From Nitrospirota bacterium (GTDB lineage: Bacteria > Nitrospirota > Nitrospiria > JACQBZ01): a stretch of DNA of 56,559 nt. Positions 1 through 9,542 of the stretch are shown here, piece after piece. The DNA lies in the NCBI GenBank assembly GCA_016201865.1, contig JACQCA010000065.1, forward strand, positions 1 through 56,559. Reading direction: 5' to 3'. The position numbers were made by a program, and so were the translations under genes. Below the pieces are notes generated by a model. It was not told the DNA's origin. It did no database searches and saw only the letters and a program-made list of their open reading frames with translations. Position 1 is the stretch's first letter. Every line of letters starts with the position of its first letter.

Positions 1-141
1 GAGATGGTGATGCCGGGGGACAACGTGCGGATGGACGTGGAGTTGATCATGCCGATCGCGATGGAGAAGGAATTGCGGTTTGCGATCCGGGAAGGCGGCC
101 GGACGGTCGGCGCCGGCGTCATCAGCGAAGTCATTGCGTAA
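1..141 (+). CDS. tuf: Elongation factor Tu, C-terminal fragment cut by the window edge
   Basis: The first 46 codons read [20 protein letters not shown] and end in [15 protein letters not shown], which is the C-terminal beta-barrel (domain III) of EF-Tu, the GTPase that delivers aminoacyl-tRNA to the ribosome. The GTPase domain lies outside the window. The stop codon is at 139-141, 9 bases before rpsJ, matching the common order tuf-rpsJ at the head of the S10 operon. Identification rests on the conserved C-terminus and context. Confidence 0.93.
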   Translation, partial: EMVMPGDNVRMDVELIMPIAMEKELRFAIREGGRTVGAGVISEVIA

Positions 142-150
142 GGTGAATAT

Positions 151-459
151 ATGATTGATCAGAAAATTCGGATCCGATTGAAAGGGTATGATTATCGCGT
201 CTTGGATCAATCCGTCGTCGAGATCGTCGAGACGGTGAAGCGCACCGGCGCGAAGATTTCGGGGCCGATTCCGTTGCCGACGGTGATCAACAAGTTTACG
301 GTGCTGCGTTCGCCTCACGTCGATAAAAAATCGCGCGAGCAGTTTGAGATTCGGACCCACAAGCGCTTGATCGATATCCTGGAGCCGACCCAGGACACGA
401 TGGATGCCTTGATGAAATTGAACCTGTCGGCTGGCGTGGATGTTGAGATTAAAACCTAA
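151..459 (+). CDS. rpsJ: 30S ribosomal protein S10
   Basis: 102 residues, the normal length. The sequence [39 protein letters not shown] is typical S10, including the loop that also binds NusB in transcription antitermination. It is the first gene of the S10 operon, which continues without a gap through rpsQ. An AAGGTG ribosome-binding site precedes the ATG. No unusual feature was seen. Confidence 0.98.
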   Translation: MIDQKIRIRLKGYDYRVLDQSVVEIVETVKRTGAKISGPIPLPTVINKFTVLRSPHVDKKSREQFEIRTHKRLIDILEPTQDTMDALMKLNLSAGVDVEIKT

Positions 460-477
460 GAGAGCATGCGGAATCCC

Positions 478-1107
478 ATGTTGGTTCAAGGATTAATCGG
501 TCAAAAGTTGGGAATGAGCCAAATCTATACCGAGAACGGCAGAGTCGTTCCGGTGACGGTGATCGCGGCCGGTCCGTGCCGTATCGCGCAAAAGAAGACG
601 CAGGACCGTGACGGATATGAGGCGGTTCAACTTTCGTTTCAGGAAATTCCCGAAAAGAAGCTGAGCAAAGCGGAGCGCGGGCATCTTAAGAAAGCCAATG
701 TCCCTTTTGCAAAACACCTGCGCGAAGTAAAGGGTGATCTTAAGACGCTGGAAGTCGGCGCGGTGGTCGGCGCGGATCAATTCCAGAAAGGCGAGCGTAT
801 CGATGTCACCGGTATTTCAAAAGGGAAGGGTTTTGCGGGCGTCGTGAAGCTTCATCACTTTGCGGGCGGGCCTGAAACGCACGGTTCCATGTTTCACCGG
901 CAGCCCGGTTCCATCGGGAGCAGTTCGTGGCCTTCTCGAGTCCGAAAGAACAAACGGCTTCCGGCGCATATGGGCAATAAACAGGTGACGGTTCTGGGTC
1001 TGGAGGTGGTCGACGTCCGGAAGGATGAAAACCTGCTTTTCATCCGGGGGGCGGTCCCCGGTTACCGGGGTTCTTTGGTGCTGATCCGAAGATCAAATCG
1101 CAAATAG
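478..1107 (+). CDS. rplC: 50S ribosomal protein L3
   Basis: Large-subunit assembly protein near the peptidyl-transferase centre. GLIGQKLGMSQIYTENG at the N-terminus and the GGPETHGSMFHRQPGSIG loop are diagnostic. The frame is open from an ATG at 466, but the ATG at 478 gives the usual length (209 residues) and the usual N-terminus, so 478 is preferred; neither has an ideally spaced ribosome-binding site. It lies 18 bases after rpsJ in the S10 operon. Confidence 0.96.
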   Translation: MLVQGLIGQKLGMSQIYTENGRVVPVTVIAAGPCRIAQKKTQDRDGYEAVQLSFQEIPEKKLSKAERGHLKKANVPFAKHLREVKGDLKTLEVGAVVGADQFQKGERIDVTGISKGKGFAGVVKLHHFAGGPETHGSMFHRQPGSIGSSSWPSRVRKNKRLPAHMGNKQVTVLGLEVVDVRKDENLLFIRGAVPGYRGSLVLIRRSNRK

Positions 1108-1108
1108 G

Positions 1109-1744
1109 ATGATGAAGAAGATGCCAACCGTTGATGTCGTAAATTTAAGCAAAGAAAAGGTCGGCACCGTGGACCTGGATAATCGCCTTTTCGCGGCCGA
1201 AGTAAACAAACCATTAATCCACGAAGCCGTGGTGATGCAGCGGGCCTGTATGCGTCAGGGCACGGCCGCGACCAAGACGCGCGGCTTGGTCAGCGGCGGC
1301 GGGAAAAAACCATGGCGGCAAAAGGGAACGGGCCGTGCGAGAGCCGGTTCCACCCGATCTCCGCTTTGGCGCGGCGGCGGGACGACCTTTGGGCCGAACC
1401 CGCGGGACTACGGATATGCCTTTCCCAGGAAAAAGTATCGCGCGGCCCTGCGAGGGGTTCTGACGGCCAAAGTAAAAGATGGGGCTGTTATAGTTGTGGA
1501 TCACTTGGATGTGGGAGAAGCCAAGACGAAACAAATGGCGCAAATTCTAAAAAAACTCGATGCGACGGAACGAACCGTGATCGTCGCGTTGGAAATGGAT
1601 GAAAAGTTGATGCGGGCGCTCCGGAATATTCCATCGGTCAAGCTGTTGTCGGTTCAGGGGTTGAATATTTACGATCTTATCTGCGCCCGGCGTGTTCTCA
1701 TCCCGCAGGAAGCGCTGTCCAAGCTTCAGGAGGTCTGGTCATGA
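1109..1744 (+). CDS. rplD: 50S ribosomal protein L4
   Basis: L4 lines the exit tunnel and, in enterobacteria, also represses the S10 operon. The central loop RQKGTGRARAGSTRSPLWRGGG is the signature extended tunnel loop. The frame opens at 1109 just after the rplC stop, but an ATG at 1121 (MPTVDVVNLSKEKVG) looks like the more usual N-terminus. The 3' end overlaps rplW by 4 bases (ATGA), suggesting translational coupling. Confidence 0.97.
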   Translation: MMKKMPTVDVVNLSKEKVGTVDLDNRLFAAEVNKPLIHEAVVMQRACMRQGTAATKTRGLVSGGGKKPWRQKGTGRARAGSTRSPLWRGGGTTFGPNPRDYGYAFPRKKYRAALRGVLTAKVKDGAVIVVDHLDVGEAKTKQMAQILKKLDATERTVIVALEMDEKLMRALRNIPSVKLLSVQGLNIYDLICARRVLIPQEALSKLQEVWS

Positions 1745-2034
1745 GCAAAGACGCTCACCGGATTCTGATTCGCCCGCTTCTGACCGAGAAGATGACTCAC
1801 CTTAAGGAGCAGCAGAACAAGGTCTGTTTTCTGGTTGATCCTCAATCGAACAAGATTGAAATCAAACAGGCGGCCGAAGAGGTCTTAAAAGTCAAGATTG
1901 ATTCGGTCAATATCATCAATACGAAGGGCAAGCGCAAGCGTTTGGGACGATATGAAGGAAAACGATCGGATCTCAAAAAAGCCATTCTCACGCTGAAAAA
2001 AGGTGAAAAGCTCGAACTGTTCGAGGGAGTTTAG
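1741..2034 (+). CDS. rplW: 50S ribosomal protein L23
   Basis: 97 residues, normal for L23, which sits at the tunnel exit and docks trigger factor and SRP. IRPLLTEKMTHLKEQQNKVCF at the N-terminus and the KIEIKQAAEEVLKVKIDSVN helix region are characteristic. It starts inside the last codons of rplD (ATGA overlap). Confidence 0.97.
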   Translation: MSKDAHRILIRPLLTEKMTHLKEQQNKVCFLVDPQSNKIEIKQAAEEVLKVKIDSVNIINTKGKRKRLGRYEGKRSDLKKAILTLKKGEKLELFEGV

Positions 2035-2057
2035 TTAGGAGTAACAGGTAAACCTCT

Positions 2058-2882
2058 ATGCCGATCAAACAGTACAAACCGACATCTCCGGGCCGGCGGG
2101 CCATGACCGGGTTTACGTTCGACGAGATTACAAAGACCGAGCCCGAGAAGAGCCTGGTGATCCGTCAGCTGCCGTCCGGCGGAAGAAACAACCGCGGGAA
2201 GATGACGGTTCGCCATCGCGGAGGGGGGCACAAGCGGGCCTATCGCATCATTGATTTCAAGCGGGACAAGTTGAACATTCCGGCGAAGGTCGTTTCGATC
2301 GAATACGATCCCAATCGGTCTTCCCGAATCGCGCTGCTTCAATATGCCGATGGGGAAAAGCGATATATCCTGGCGCCCGTCGGGCTGGGCGTGGGCGACC
2401 GCGTCATGTCGGGCGCCGATGTGGAGATCCGGCCCGGGAATGCCTTGCCCCTCGGCATTGTTCCGGTGGGCACGCAGGTGCATAATCTGGAACTGAAGGC
2501 GGGCAAGGGAGGACAACTGGCCCGAAGCGCCGGAGCCGCCGCCCAGGTCATGGGCCGAGAGGCGGATTATGTGCTGGTTCGGATGGTCTCGGGCGAGCTG
2601 CGACGGATCCATTCCCGATGTTTTGCGACGGTCGGACAGGTCGGGAACCTGGACCACGAGAACATCTCGATCGGGAAGGCGGGTCGGAAGCGTTGGATGG
2701 GTCGGCGGCCGATCGTGCGGGGATTGGCGATGAATCCCGTGGATCACCCGCATGGGGGCGGCGAGGGAAAATCCGGCCAAGGGAATCCGCATCCCGTATC
2801 GCCGTGGGGAATGCCCACGAAGGGATATAAAACCCGCAAACGGAAAGACACGAGCCGGTTTATTATTAAACGAATCAATTAA
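2058..2882 (+). CDS. rplB: 50S ribosomal protein L2
   Basis: 274 residues, full length for L2, which is needed for subunit joining and peptidyl transfer. The [16 protein letters not shown] start, the [19 protein letters not shown] stretch and the C-terminal [20 protein letters not shown] segment with the critical histidine are present. It precedes rpsS by 20 bases. A long antisense frame over this gene is a codon-bias shadow. Confidence 0.98.
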   Translation: MPIKQYKPTSPGRRAMTGFTFDEITKTEPEKSLVIRQLPSGGRNNRGKMTVRHRGGGHKRAYRIIDFKRDKLNIPAKVVSIEYDPNRSSRIALLQYADGEKRYILAPVGLGVGDRVMSGADVEIRPGNALPLGIVPVGTQVHNLELKAGKGGQLARSAGAAAQVMGREADYVLVRMVSGELRRIHSRCFATVGQVGNLDHENISIGKAGRKRWMGRRPIVRGLAMNPVDHPHGGGEGKSGQGNPHPVSPWGMPTKGYKTRKRKDTSRFIIKRIN

Positions 2883-2902
2883 ATTCGTTAAAGGAGAGGG
2901 TT

Positions 2903-3190
2903 GTGCCGCGGTCGGTTAAAAAAGGTCCTTTTGTCGATGCAAAGCTGATGGAAAAGATCGCGCGCCTGAACGAGGCCAACGATAAAAAGATTATCAAGAC
3001 CTGGGCCCGGCGATCGACGATCGTGCCGGAGATGATCGGTCACACGCTGGCGGTCCACAACGGCAAGAAGTTTATTCCGGTTTACGTCACGGAAAACATG
3101 GTCGGGCATAAGTTGGGAGAATTCGCCCCGACCCGATTCTTTAAAGGGCACGGACAGGCCCGGACGGAAAAGACGACGGCCCTGAAATAA
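2903..3190 (+). CDS. rpsS: 30S ribosomal protein S19
   Basis: 95 residues starting with GTG after an AAAGGAGAGG ribosome-binding site. [18 protein letters not shown] and the [20 protein letters not shown] core are typical of S19 in the small-subunit head. The C-terminus is [15 protein letters not shown], a slightly divergent basic tail. Standard S10-operon position between L2 and L22. Confidence 0.97.
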   Translation: MPRSVKKGPFVDAKLMEKIARLNEANDKKIIKTWARRSTIVPEMIGHTLAVHNGKKFIPVYVTENMVGHKLGEFAPTRFFKGHGQARTEKTTALK

Positions 3191-3204
3191 CCCGAGAGAC
3201 GTTC

Positions 3205-3603
3205 ATGACGGAAGCAAAAGCCATATTACGATTCGTACGGGTGGCGCCGCGCAAGGCCCGGATGGTCGTCGACCTGATTCGCGGGCGTCAGGTGGCGGAC
3301 GCCTTCAATATCCTGAAATTCACGCCGAGATCCGCTTCGCGCGTGGTGGAAAAGGTTCTCAAATCGGCCGTCGCCAATGCGGAGAATCTGGAGATCGGCG
3401 ACCCGGATGATCTTTGGGTGACTCGCGTCTGCGTGGACGGCGGTCCGGTCTTGAAGCGGTTTCAGGCCCGCTCGATGGGACGGGCCAACCCGATCAAGAA
3501 AAGGACCAGTCATATTACGGTGGTCGTGGCACCCAAGGTCGCGGGCGCCGCGAAACGCAAAGCCGCTCCGCCGAAAACGGAACGGCCGGTTCCGGCACAA
3601 TAA
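3205..3603 (+). CDS. rplV: 50S ribosomal protein L22
   Basis: L22 core (about residues 1-112) with the [19 protein letters not shown] start and the hairpin ending SHITVVV. After it come about 20 residues rich in Ala, Pro and Lys ([20 protein letters not shown]), a low-complexity tail beyond the usual ~110 residues. The tail is in frame up to the stop and directly precedes rpsC. Confidence 0.97.
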   Translation: MTEAKAILRFVRVAPRKARMVVDLIRGRQVADAFNILKFTPRSASRVVEKVLKSAVANAENLEIGDPDDLWVTRVCVDGGPVLKRFQARSMGRANPIKKRTSHITVVVAPKVAGAAKRKAAPPKTERPVPAQ

Positions 3604-3617
3604 GGAGAGGGAAGAAC

Positions 3618-4295
3618 GTGGGACAGAAGGTTCATCCGATCGGATATCGTCTCGGGTATATCAAGACGTGGAACTCGCGTTGGTATGCCGAGAAGGATTA
3701 TGCTAAACTGCTGCATGAGGACCTGAAGATCCGGAAAACGGTGAAGGAAAAGCTGGCCCATGCGGGCGTCTCGAAGATCGAGATCGAACGTTCCGGCAAC
3801 CAGGCCAAGATCAATATCCATACGGCCCGTCCCGGGATCATCATCGGCCGAAAAGGGGCGGAGGTGGACAAGCTGAAATCCGAATTGGAGGCCAAGACCG
3901 GACGCCAGATCTACATCAACATCAAGGAAATCCGGAAGCCCGAGATCGATGCCCAATTAGTGGCCGAGAACATCGCCCTTCAGTTGGAGAAACGCGTGGC
4001 CTTCCGAAGGGCCATGAAAAAAAGCGTTCAGGCGGCGCTGCGACTGGGGGCCCAAGGAATCAAGATCACCTGCGCCGGACGGCTGGGCGGATCGGAGATC
4101 GCCCGGACGGAATGGTACCGAGAGGGGCGCGTGCCGCTTCATACGCTGAGGGCCGATATTGATTTCGGGTTGGCCGAAGCCCGCACGACCTTCGGCCAGA
4201 TCGGGGTGAAGGTCTTGATCTATAAAGGCGAGATGATGCCGACGCTGCCCGAGAAACAAGAGGGCCGCCTCGATCTTCCGATGGAGCGACGATAG
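3618..4295 (+). CDS. rpsC: 30S ribosomal protein S3
   Basis: 225 residues from a GTG start ([15 protein letters not shown]), chosen because the upstream open frame runs antisense-like through rplV and because TAAGGAGAGG lies just upstream. It has an S3 N-terminal domain, a KH domain ([15 protein letters not shown]) and the C-terminal domain with [20 protein letters not shown]. The stop overlaps the rplP start by one base. Confidence 0.97.
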   Translation: MGQKVHPIGYRLGYIKTWNSRWYAEKDYAKLLHEDLKIRKTVKEKLAHAGVSKIEIERSGNQAKINIHTARPGIIIGRKGAEVDKLKSELEAKTGRQIYINIKEIRKPEIDAQLVAENIALQLEKRVAFRRAMKKSVQAALRLGAQGIKITCAGRLGGSEIARTEWYREGRVPLHTLRADIDFGLAEARTTFGQIGVKVLIYKGEMMPTLPEKQEGRLDLPMERR

Positions 4296-4708
4296 TGCTG
4301 AGTCCCAAGAAGGTCAAGTTTAGAAAAATGCACAAGGGTCGGCGTTTCGGCAAGGCCTATCGAGGATCGGATCTGTCGTTCGGAGAGTTCGGACTCAAGG
4401 TCCTCGAGCCGGCCTGGATTACGGCCCGCCAATTAGAGGCGGCGCGTATCGCCATGACCCGGTTCGTCAAGCGCGGGGGGAAGATTTGGATCCGCGTTTT
4501 TCCAGACAAGCCGATCACGAAAAAACCGGCCGAGACGCGAATGGGAAAGGGTAAAGGAAATCCTGAATTGTGGGTGGCCTCCGTGCGGCCCGGTCGCATC
4601 ATCTACGAGATGGGCGGCGTCACGAAAGAAGTGGCCCTGGAGGCCTTCCGGTTGGCCGCGTATAAACTTCCGGTGGCCACTCAATTGGTTTCACGAGGGA
4701 AATTCTGA
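4295..4708 (+). CDS. rplP: 50S ribosomal protein L16
   Basis: 137 residues, GTG start overlapping the rpsC stop. [20 protein letters not shown] at the N-terminus and the conserved [20 protein letters not shown] loop reaching the A site identify L16. Its stop overlaps the rpmC start by one base, so rpsC-rplP-rpmC are tightly coupled. Confidence 0.97.
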   Translation: MLSPKKVKFRKMHKGRRFGKAYRGSDLSFGEFGLKVLEPAWITARQLEAARIAMTRFVKRGGKIWIRVFPDKPITKKPAETRMGKGKGNPELWVASVRPGRIIYEMGGVTKEVALEAFRLAAYKLPVATQLVSRGKF

Positions 4709-4920
4709 TGGAACTCCAGGAGATGCGGAATCTGACGATTGACGAGCTGGTCCTGAAGGAAAAGGAGCTCCGAAAAGAGCTTTTCAATTTGAGGTACCAG
4801 TTGCTGAGCGGCCGGATCGAGAATCCCCAGCGGATTAAAAGCGCGCGCCGTGAGATTGCGCGCATCCAGACGGTGGCGCGTGAAAAGCATTCCGCCGCGG
4901 GTCCGATCGCAACATCATGA
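4708..4920 (+). CDS. rpmC: 50S ribosomal protein L29
   Basis: 70 residues forming the two-helix L29 hairpin at the tunnel exit: LTIDELVLKEKELRKELFNL then RREIARIQTVAREK. A short Ala/Gly/Ser C-terminal tail follows. The start overlaps the rplP stop by one base. Confidence 0.95.
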   Translation: MELQEMRNLTIDELVLKEKELRKELFNLRYQLLSGRIENPQRIKSARREIARIQTVAREKHSAAGPIATS

Positions 4921-4934
4921 AAGGGCACGAATCC

Positions 4935-5246
4935 ATGTCTGCAGAAGCGGTTTATAAGAAACGGCGCAGGACGTTTATCGGGGAGGTCATCAGCCGTCGA
5001 ATGAATAAGACCGTGGTGGTGAATATCGAGCGGGTCTTCCTTCATCCGACGTATAAGAAGGTCGTTCGAAAGACCACCCGGTTGAAGGCGCACGATGAAA
5101 AGAATGAATGCCAGGTGGGCGACACCGTCAAGATTTTAGAGAGCCGGCCGATCAGCAAAGAGAAGCATTGGCGCGTCATTGAGGTTCTGAAGCGGTCTCA
5201 GGGCATCATCACTTCCGAGATGCAGAGTCCGGCGGCGCTGTCGTAA
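4935..5246 (+). CDS. rpsQ: 30S ribosomal protein S17
   Basis: S17 (OB fold, binds 16S rRNA early in assembly). Core RRTFIGEVISRRMNKTVVVNIERVFLHP through GDTVKILESRPISKEKHWRV. An in-frame ATG at 4917 overlaps the rpmC stop, but the ATG at 4935 is the one preceded by an AAAGGG ribosome-binding site at a workable distance. At 103 residues it is longer than the usual ~85 because of a C-terminal extension (QGIITSEMQSPAALS). Confidence 0.95.
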   Translation: MSAEAVYKKRRRTFIGEVISRRMNKTVVVNIERVFLHPTYKKVVRKTTRLKAHDEKNECQVGDTVKILESRPISKEKHWRVIEVLKRSQGIITSEMQSPAALS

Positions 5247-5263
5247 AACCGGGAGAACCGGAA

Positions 5264-5288
5264 GGGGACCGGTTTCAAATCCGTCCCC
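5264..5288. repeat. 25-bp near-palindromic intergenic element, variant copy A
   Basis: The rpsQ-rplN gap holds GGGGACCGGTTT, a central C, then AAATCCGTCCCC. It is an imperfect copy of the 25-bp palindrome seen at 8293-8317 and 50900-50924. It lies 22 bases before the rplN start and would form a hairpin in the mRNA. Confidence 0.7.
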
Positions 5289-5310
5289 GGCCACTAAATA
5301 AGGCGGTCGA

Positions 5311-5679
5311 ATGATTCAAGATTACACGATACTGGACGTCGCGGACAATTCCGGGGCCAAGAAGGTCATGTGTTTCCATGTGATGGGAGGCTCCGGGAGG
5401 CGGTATGCGACCGTCGGTGATGTGATCACCGTTGCCGTCAAAGAGGCGATTCCGCAGGCCTCCGTTAAAAAAGGGGATGTGGCCAAGGCCGTCGTTGTTC
5501 GAACCGCAAAGGAGATCCGACGCGAGGACGGTTCCTATATCCGTTTCGACCGGAACGCCGCGGTTCTGATCAACGCCCAGGGCGAGCCCATCGGGACACG
5601 GATCTTCGGTCCCGTCGCGCGGGAACTGCGCGGGAAGAAGTTCATGAAGATCATTTCGCTGGCCCCGGAGGTGCTTTAA
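5311..5679 (+). CDS. rplN: 50S ribosomal protein L14
   Basis: 122 residues, normal length. [20 protein letters not shown] and the C-terminal [20 protein letters not shown] motif identify L14, at the subunit interface near the bL19 bridge. It is the first gene of the spc block; the 64-base gap before it holds a palindromic element but no clear promoter. Confidence 0.98.
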   Translation: MIQDYTILDVADNSGAKKVMCFHVMGGSGRRYATVGDVITVAVKEAIPQASVKKGDVAKAVVVRTAKEIRREDGSYIRFDRNAAVLINAQGEPIGTRIFGPVARELRGKKFMKIISLAPEVL

Positions 5680-5682
5680 GCC

Positions 5683-6042
5683 GTGGAAGCCGTCGTGAGC
5701 CGTCCGACCGCAACGATTCCGAAATTTAAGATCCGAAAAGGTGACACCGTCATGGTGATGACCGGGAAGGATCGCGGTAAAACCGGAAAGGTCTTGGAAG
5801 TCGACCGGTCCAAACAACGCGTCTTTGTCGAGAAGTTGAACATCATCAAACGGCACACGAAGCCGAGCCAAAAACACCGGCAGGGCGGCATCATTGAAAA
5901 AGAGGCGCCGATTCAGATTTCGAACGTGATGATCGTCTGCCGGAATTGCGGGAAGGCCGTGCGGATCGGAATGCGCCGGATGGAAGACGGCCAGAAGCTC
6001 CGTTGTTGCAAAAAATGCGGCGAGATCATCGATCACGGTTAG
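5683..6042 (+). CDS. rplX: 50S ribosomal protein L24
   Basis: GTG start 3 bases after the rplN stop. The KOW domain (KIRKGDTVMVMTGKDRGKTGKVL) is followed by a C-terminal zinc-ribbon-like region with two CxxC pairs (CRNCG and CKKCG), as in many bacterial L24 proteins. At 119 residues it is slightly long owing to about 14 residues before the KOW domain. Confidence 0.96.
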   Translation: MEAVVSRPTATIPKFKIRKGDTVMVMTGKDRGKTGKVLEVDRSKQRVFVEKLNIIKRHTKPSQKHRQGGIIEKEAPIQISNVMIVCRNCGKAVRIGMRRMEDGQKLRCCKKCGEIIDHG

Positions 6043-6074
6043 GCGAGTCGACAGACGTGGGGGAATCATAAGAT

Positions 6075-6713
6075 ATGGCACGGGCCAAAGAAAAAGCGGC
6101 GCCGGATAAAGAGAAGGAGCGAAAGCCGACGGTCAAAGACGCCAAGGTCAAGCCGGCGAAAACGGAGATCTATCGCCCTCGGTTGAGGGAACGATACCGA
6201 CAGACGGTCGTCCCCGCGTTGATCGAGCGGTTCTCTTATAAGAACCCGATGCAGGTGCCGCGCCTTGAAAAAGTGGTGATCAATATCGGAATGGGCGAAG
6301 CGATTCAGAATGCCAAGTTGTTGGAATCGGCCGTCCATGAATTGGCGATCATCACCGGCCAAAAGCCGATCGTGACGAGGGCCAAGAAATCGATTTCCGG
6401 CTTCAAGCTGAGAGAGGGGATGGCCATCGGATGCAAGGTGACCCTCCGCGGAGAACGGATGTATGAGTTTCTGGATCGGTTCTTCAATGTGGCGCTTCCC
6501 CGGATTCGCGATTTCAAGGGGGTGTCGCCGAAATCGTTCGACGGCCGAGGAAATTACAGCATGGGCCTGAAGGAGCAGCTCCTTTTTCCCGAGATCAAGT
6601 ATGATGAAGTGTCGACGACTCACGGGATGGACATTACCATCGCGACGACGGCCCGATCCAATAATGAAGGCCAGGCGCTGTTAGGGCTATTGGGAATGCC
6701 TTTTCGAACTTAA
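6075..6713 (+). CDS. rplE: 50S ribosomal protein L5 with lysine-rich N-terminal extension
   Basis: The canonical L5 core begins near residue 33 ([20 protein letters not shown]) and includes [11 protein letters not shown] and the [20 protein letters not shown] segment. The preceding 32 residues are almost all Lys, Glu, Ala and Pro ([18 protein letters not shown]) and are absent from the ~179-residue family norm. The only plausible ribosome-binding site and start are at the extended N-terminus, so the extension appears real. Confidence 0.95.
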   Translation: MARAKEKAAPDKEKERKPTVKDAKVKPAKTEIYRPRLRERYRQTVVPALIERFSYKNPMQVPRLEKVVINIGMGEAIQNAKLLESAVHELAIITGQKPIVTRAKKSISGFKLREGMAIGCKVTLRGERMYEFLDRFFNVALPRIRDFKGVSPKSFDGRGNYSMGLKEQLLFPEIKYDEVSTTHGMDITIATTARSNNEGQALLGLLGMPFRT

Positions 6714-6733
6714 ATTAAAACGGGGAGAGGGGA

Positions 6734-6919
6734 GTGGCTAAAAAAGCATTGATTCTCAAAGCACAGGCTGAACCGAAATTTTCAGTCCGGAAATACAATC
6801 GTTGTCCCGTCTGCGGCCGCTCCCGAGGTTTCTTGAGGAAATTCCGCATGTGCCGTATTTGTTTTCGCAACCTGAGCCTCCGCGGGGATATTCCCGGCGT
6901 GATCAAGTCCAGTTGGTAA
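6734..6919 (+). CDS. rpsZ: 30S ribosomal protein S14, zinc-binding (type Z)
   Basis: 61 residues from a GTG start behind GGGGAGAGGGGA. The zinc site is visible as CPVC-x12-CRIC, the short zinc-dependent S14 type rather than the ~100-residue zinc-free type. The C-terminus [11 protein letters not shown] is standard. It lies in the expected position between L5 and S8. Confidence 0.96.
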   Translation: MAKKALILKAQAEPKFSVRKYNRCPVCGRSRGFLRKFRMCRICFRNLSLRGDIPGVIKSSW

Positions 6920-6935
6920 AAGGAGTTTTTCGTCA

Positions 6936-7328
6936 ATGATGACCGATCCCATATCCGATATGCTGAACCGAATGCGCAACGCGATCCTGCGTAAATATGA
7001 TTATGTTGATATTCCCGCATCAAAAATCAAGCAAGCCATTGTGCGAATCTTCAAGGAAGAAGGTTTTATCCGGAGCGTCGAGACAGTGACGGAGGGCGGT
7101 CATCCCGTGATTCGGGTCAAGTTGAAATACAGCAACGACGCGTCTCTCATTAACGGCATGCGGAGGGTCAGCCGCCCGGGGAGACGCGTGTATGTCGGCA
7201 AGGATGAAATCCCGCGGGTGCGGGGCGGTTTGGGAATGGCCGTCCTTTCGACCACGAAAGGCATGATGACCGATCGTGAATCGAGAAAGCAGCAGATGGG
7301 CGGCGAGGTGATCTGTTTTATCTGGTAG
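6936..7328 (+). CDS. rpsH: 30S ribosomal protein S8
   Basis: 130 residues. [18 protein letters not shown] and the C-terminal [27 protein letters not shown] motif identify S8, a primary 16S rRNA binder and, in E. coli, the spc operon repressor. Two consecutive ATGs open the frame; the second may be the true start. An AAAGGAG site precedes. Confidence 0.97.
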   Translation: MMTDPISDMLNRMRNAILRKYDYVDIPASKIKQAIVRIFKEEGFIRSVETVTEGGHPVIRVKLKYSNDASLINGMRRVSRPGRRVYVGKDEIPRVRGGLGMAVLSTTKGMMTDRESRKQQMGGEVICFIW

Positions 7329-7347
7329 TTTGCAGGGAGCCGTATTG

Positions 7348-7884
7348 ATGTCGAGAGTGGGCAACAAACCGATTTTGATCCCGTCCGGCGTGCAGGTCCA
7401 GCTGGAACAAAAAGGGGTGCGCGTCAAGGGCCCCAAGGGAGAGCTTACTCGTTCGCTTGAAACCGGCATCGGCGTCAAGGTGGAGAACGGTCAGGTGATC
7501 GTCACGCGGCAAAGCGACGATCGGTTCCATCGAGCCAAGCACGGTCTTTTGCGCAGCGACCTGAACAATATGATTGCCGGCGTTACCAAGAACTATGAGA
7601 AGACCCTCGAGATCAGCGGGGTCGGGTTCCGCGCCCAGCTCCAGGGGCGAAATCTTTCGATGACCTTGGGATATTCGCATCCCGTGGTATTCGCGCTGCC
7701 TCCCGGGATCGAAGCCAGTGTTGAAAAACAGACCGTGATCACGATCAAAGGGGCGGACAAATATCGGGTGGGGCAGGTGGCCGCCCAGATTCGCGATTTG
7801 AAACCTCCGGAACCCTACAAGGGAAAGGGGATCAAATATGCGGATGAGGTGATTAAGCGGAAGGAAGGAAAGACGAGTAAGTAA
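7348..7884 (+). CDS. rplF: 50S ribosomal protein L6
   Basis: 178 residues starting MSRVGNKPILIPSGVQV. An upstream in-frame TTG at 7330 is rejected because the CAGGGAG ribosome-binding site lies between it and the ATG at 7348. The C-terminal YKGKGIKYADEVIKRKEGKTSK motif is the signature of L6 in the GTPase-centre region. Confidence 0.97.
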   Translation: MSRVGNKPILIPSGVQVQLEQKGVRVKGPKGELTRSLETGIGVKVENGQVIVTRQSDDRFHRAKHGLLRSDLNNMIAGVTKNYEKTLEISGVGFRAQLQGRNLSMTLGYSHPVVFALPPGIEASVEKQTVITIKGADKYRVGQVAAQIRDLKPPEPYKGKGIKYADEVIKRKEGKTSK

Positions 7885-7907
7885 AGCATTAACGGAGACG
7901 TCGAGCC

Positions 7908-8276
7908 ATGCTGAACGTTCAACAAAAAGTCAACGCCAGAATCCGCCGGCACCGACGGGTGCGTAAGACCGTGTTCGGCGCGGCGCGACGCCCGCGCCTC
8001 GTGGTGTTTCGCAGCAATCTTCACATCTATGCGCAGATCATCGACGATACCGTCGGCAAAACCCTGGTGTCGGCTTCGACGACGGAAAAGGCATGCCGAG
8101 AGGCGACCCCGCGCGGCAACAACAGCAAGGCGGCCGAGGCGGTGGGAGGGCTCATCGCAAAACGGGCGCTGGAGAAAAACATCAAGACTGTCGTGTTCGA
8201 TCGGGGCGGGTATCTGTTCCACGGCCGCGTGAAGGCCTTGGCCGACGCGGCGCGGCAGGGCGGCCTGATTTTTTAA
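7908..8276 (+). CDS. rplR: 50S ribosomal protein L18
   Basis: 122 residues. The family pattern is clear: [45 protein letters not shown], and the end [26 protein letters not shown]18 binds 5S rRNA together with L5. It is followed by a 67-base gap containing a palindromic repeat before rpsE. Confidence 0.97.
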   Translation: MLNVQQKVNARIRRHRRVRKTVFGAARRPRLVVFRSNLHIYAQIIDDTVGKTLVSASTTEKACREATPRGNNSKAAEAVGGLIAKRALEKNIKTVVFDRGGYLFHGRVKALADAARQGGLIF

Positions 8277-8292
8277 GGACAGTATATGGGCT

Positions 8293-8317
8293 GGGGACAG
8301 ATTTGAAATCTGTCCCC
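8293..8317. repeat. 25-bp perfect palindromic intergenic element, copy B
   Basis: GGGGACAGATTT, a central G, then AAATCTGTCCCC: a perfect palindrome with 12-base arms between rplR and rpsE. It is identical to the core at 50900-50924 and related to 5264-5288. A CTTTTTAAGGAG stretch follows, so the hairpin could influence termination or translation of rpsE. Confidence 0.85.
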
Positions 8318-8343
8318 TCCCGCTTTTTAAGGAGTAAAAGCCG

Positions 8344-8862
8344 GTGAAGGTCAATCCTAATGAATTAACGCTCAAAGACAAGGTCGTCTTCATCAACCGC
8401 GTGGCGAAGGTGGTCAAGGGCGGCAAGCGGTTCAGTTTCAGCGCCTTGGTCGTCGTCGGCGACGGGCACGGCTGGGTGGGCATGGGCAAAGGGAAGGCCG
8501 CAGAGGTCCCGGATGCCATACGAAAAGCCGTTGAACGGGCCAAGAAAAGTCTGATCAAGGTGCCGCTGAAGGCCGGCACGATTCCGTATGCCGTGACGGG
8601 CCATTACGGCGCGGAGGAGGTCCTGCTGAAGCCGGCGGCGGAAGGCGCAGGGGTGATCGCTGGCGGCGCGGTCCGGGCCGTGATGGAGGTTTGCGGCATC
8701 CAGAACGTGATCAGCAAGTCCTTGGGCAGCGGCAATCCGAACAATGTCGTCAGGGCCACGCTGGCCGGTTTTAAAGAGCTTCAATCACCGGACGAGGTCC
8801 GAAAGATGCGCCGTTCGGAAGCTTCGGAAGAGGCGGGGTATGTCGGCAAACCGGCCGCGTAA
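8344..8862 (+). CDS. rpsE: 30S ribosomal protein S5
   Basis: 172 residues, GTG start after TAAGGAG. It has the double-stranded-RNA-binding-like N-terminal domain ([23 protein letters not shown]) and C-terminal [18 protein letters not shown]5 acts in decoding accuracy. The end overlaps the rpmD start by 23 bases. Confidence 0.97.
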   Translation: MKVNPNELTLKDKVVFINRVAKVVKGGKRFSFSALVVVGDGHGWVGMGKGKAAEVPDAIRKAVERAKKSLIKVPLKAGTIPYAVTGHYGAEEVLLKPAAEGAGVIAGGAVRAVMEVCGIQNVISKSLGSGNPNNVVRATLAGFKELQSPDEVRKMRRSEASEEAGYVGKPAA

Positions 8863-9034
8863 GTTGGCGATCACCTTGCGTCGAAGCGTCATCGGATACC
8901 CTCCGAAGCAACGAGCGGTGGTTTGTTCCCTTGGGCTTCGGCGCATTCGTCATACCGTGGTTCGTCCGGATACGCCGCAGACCCGCGGCATGATCGCAAA
9001 GATCAGCCACTTAATCGATGTGAAAGAGGTGTAA
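8840..9034 (+). CDS. rpmD: 50S ribosomal protein L30
   Basis: 64 residues, [28 protein letters not shown]. The start at 8840 is set by homology and by GAGGCGGGG just upstream; it overlaps rpsE by 23 bases in another frame. The [22 protein letters not shown] segment is typical of the bacterial L30 fold. Confidence 0.95.
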   Translation: MSANRPRKLAITLRRSVIGYPPKQRAVVCSLGLRRIRHTVVRPDTPQTRGMIAKISHLIDVKEV

Positions 9035-9037
9035 GGC

Positions 9038-9523
9038 ATGAGACTGAACGAATTACAGCCGCAACCGGGATCCCGAAAAAAAGAGAAACGAATCGGGCGG
9101 GGAATCGGATCGGGGCACGGCAAGACATCGACCAAGGGACACAAGGGTGGTCTTGCGAGAAGCGGCGGAGGAGGAAAAGGGCCGGGGTTTGAAGGCGGCC
9201 AGATGCCCTTGATCCGACGCATCCCGAAGCGCGGTTTCACCCCTCTTTTCAGGGAGCCTGCCGCCGTGGTCAACCTCGAGAACCTAAACCGGTTCGACGG
9301 AAAATCCGCCGTCACGCCGGAACAATTGAAAAACGCCGGATTGGTTCGCCGGTCCGCCGCCGCCGTGAAAATCCTGGGTCAGGGGGAACTGAGCAAGCCC
9401 CTGACGATCCAGGCGCATCAATTCAGTCGATCCGCCATCGAGAAGATCCGGAAAGCGGGCGGAAAGGCCGATGTGATCCGGACGGCTGCCGGGAAAAAAG
9501 ATGCCGCGGCTCAAGCCGAGTAG
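9038..9523 (+). CDS. rplO: 50S ribosomal protein L15
   Basis: 161 residues. The glycine-rich basic N-terminus ([20 protein letters not shown]) that threads into 23S rRNA is evident, followed by the C-terminal globular domain. It starts 3 bases after rpmD, the normal order L30-L15-SecY. Confidence 0.97.
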   Translation: MRLNELQPQPGSRKKEKRIGRGIGSGHGKTSTKGHKGGLARSGGGGKGPGFEGGQMPLIRRIPKRGFTPLFREPAAVVNLENLNRFDGKSAVTPEQLKNAGLVRRSAAAVKILGQGELSKPLTIQAHQFSRSAIEKIRKAGGKADVIRTAAGKKDAAAQAE

Positions 9524-9542
9524 CGGATAGGGAGCGGATCAG

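Noticed and set aside
2031-2792. 253-residue minus-strand open frame over rplB
   Set aside because: Lies wholly within the conserved L2 gene; no family resemblance.
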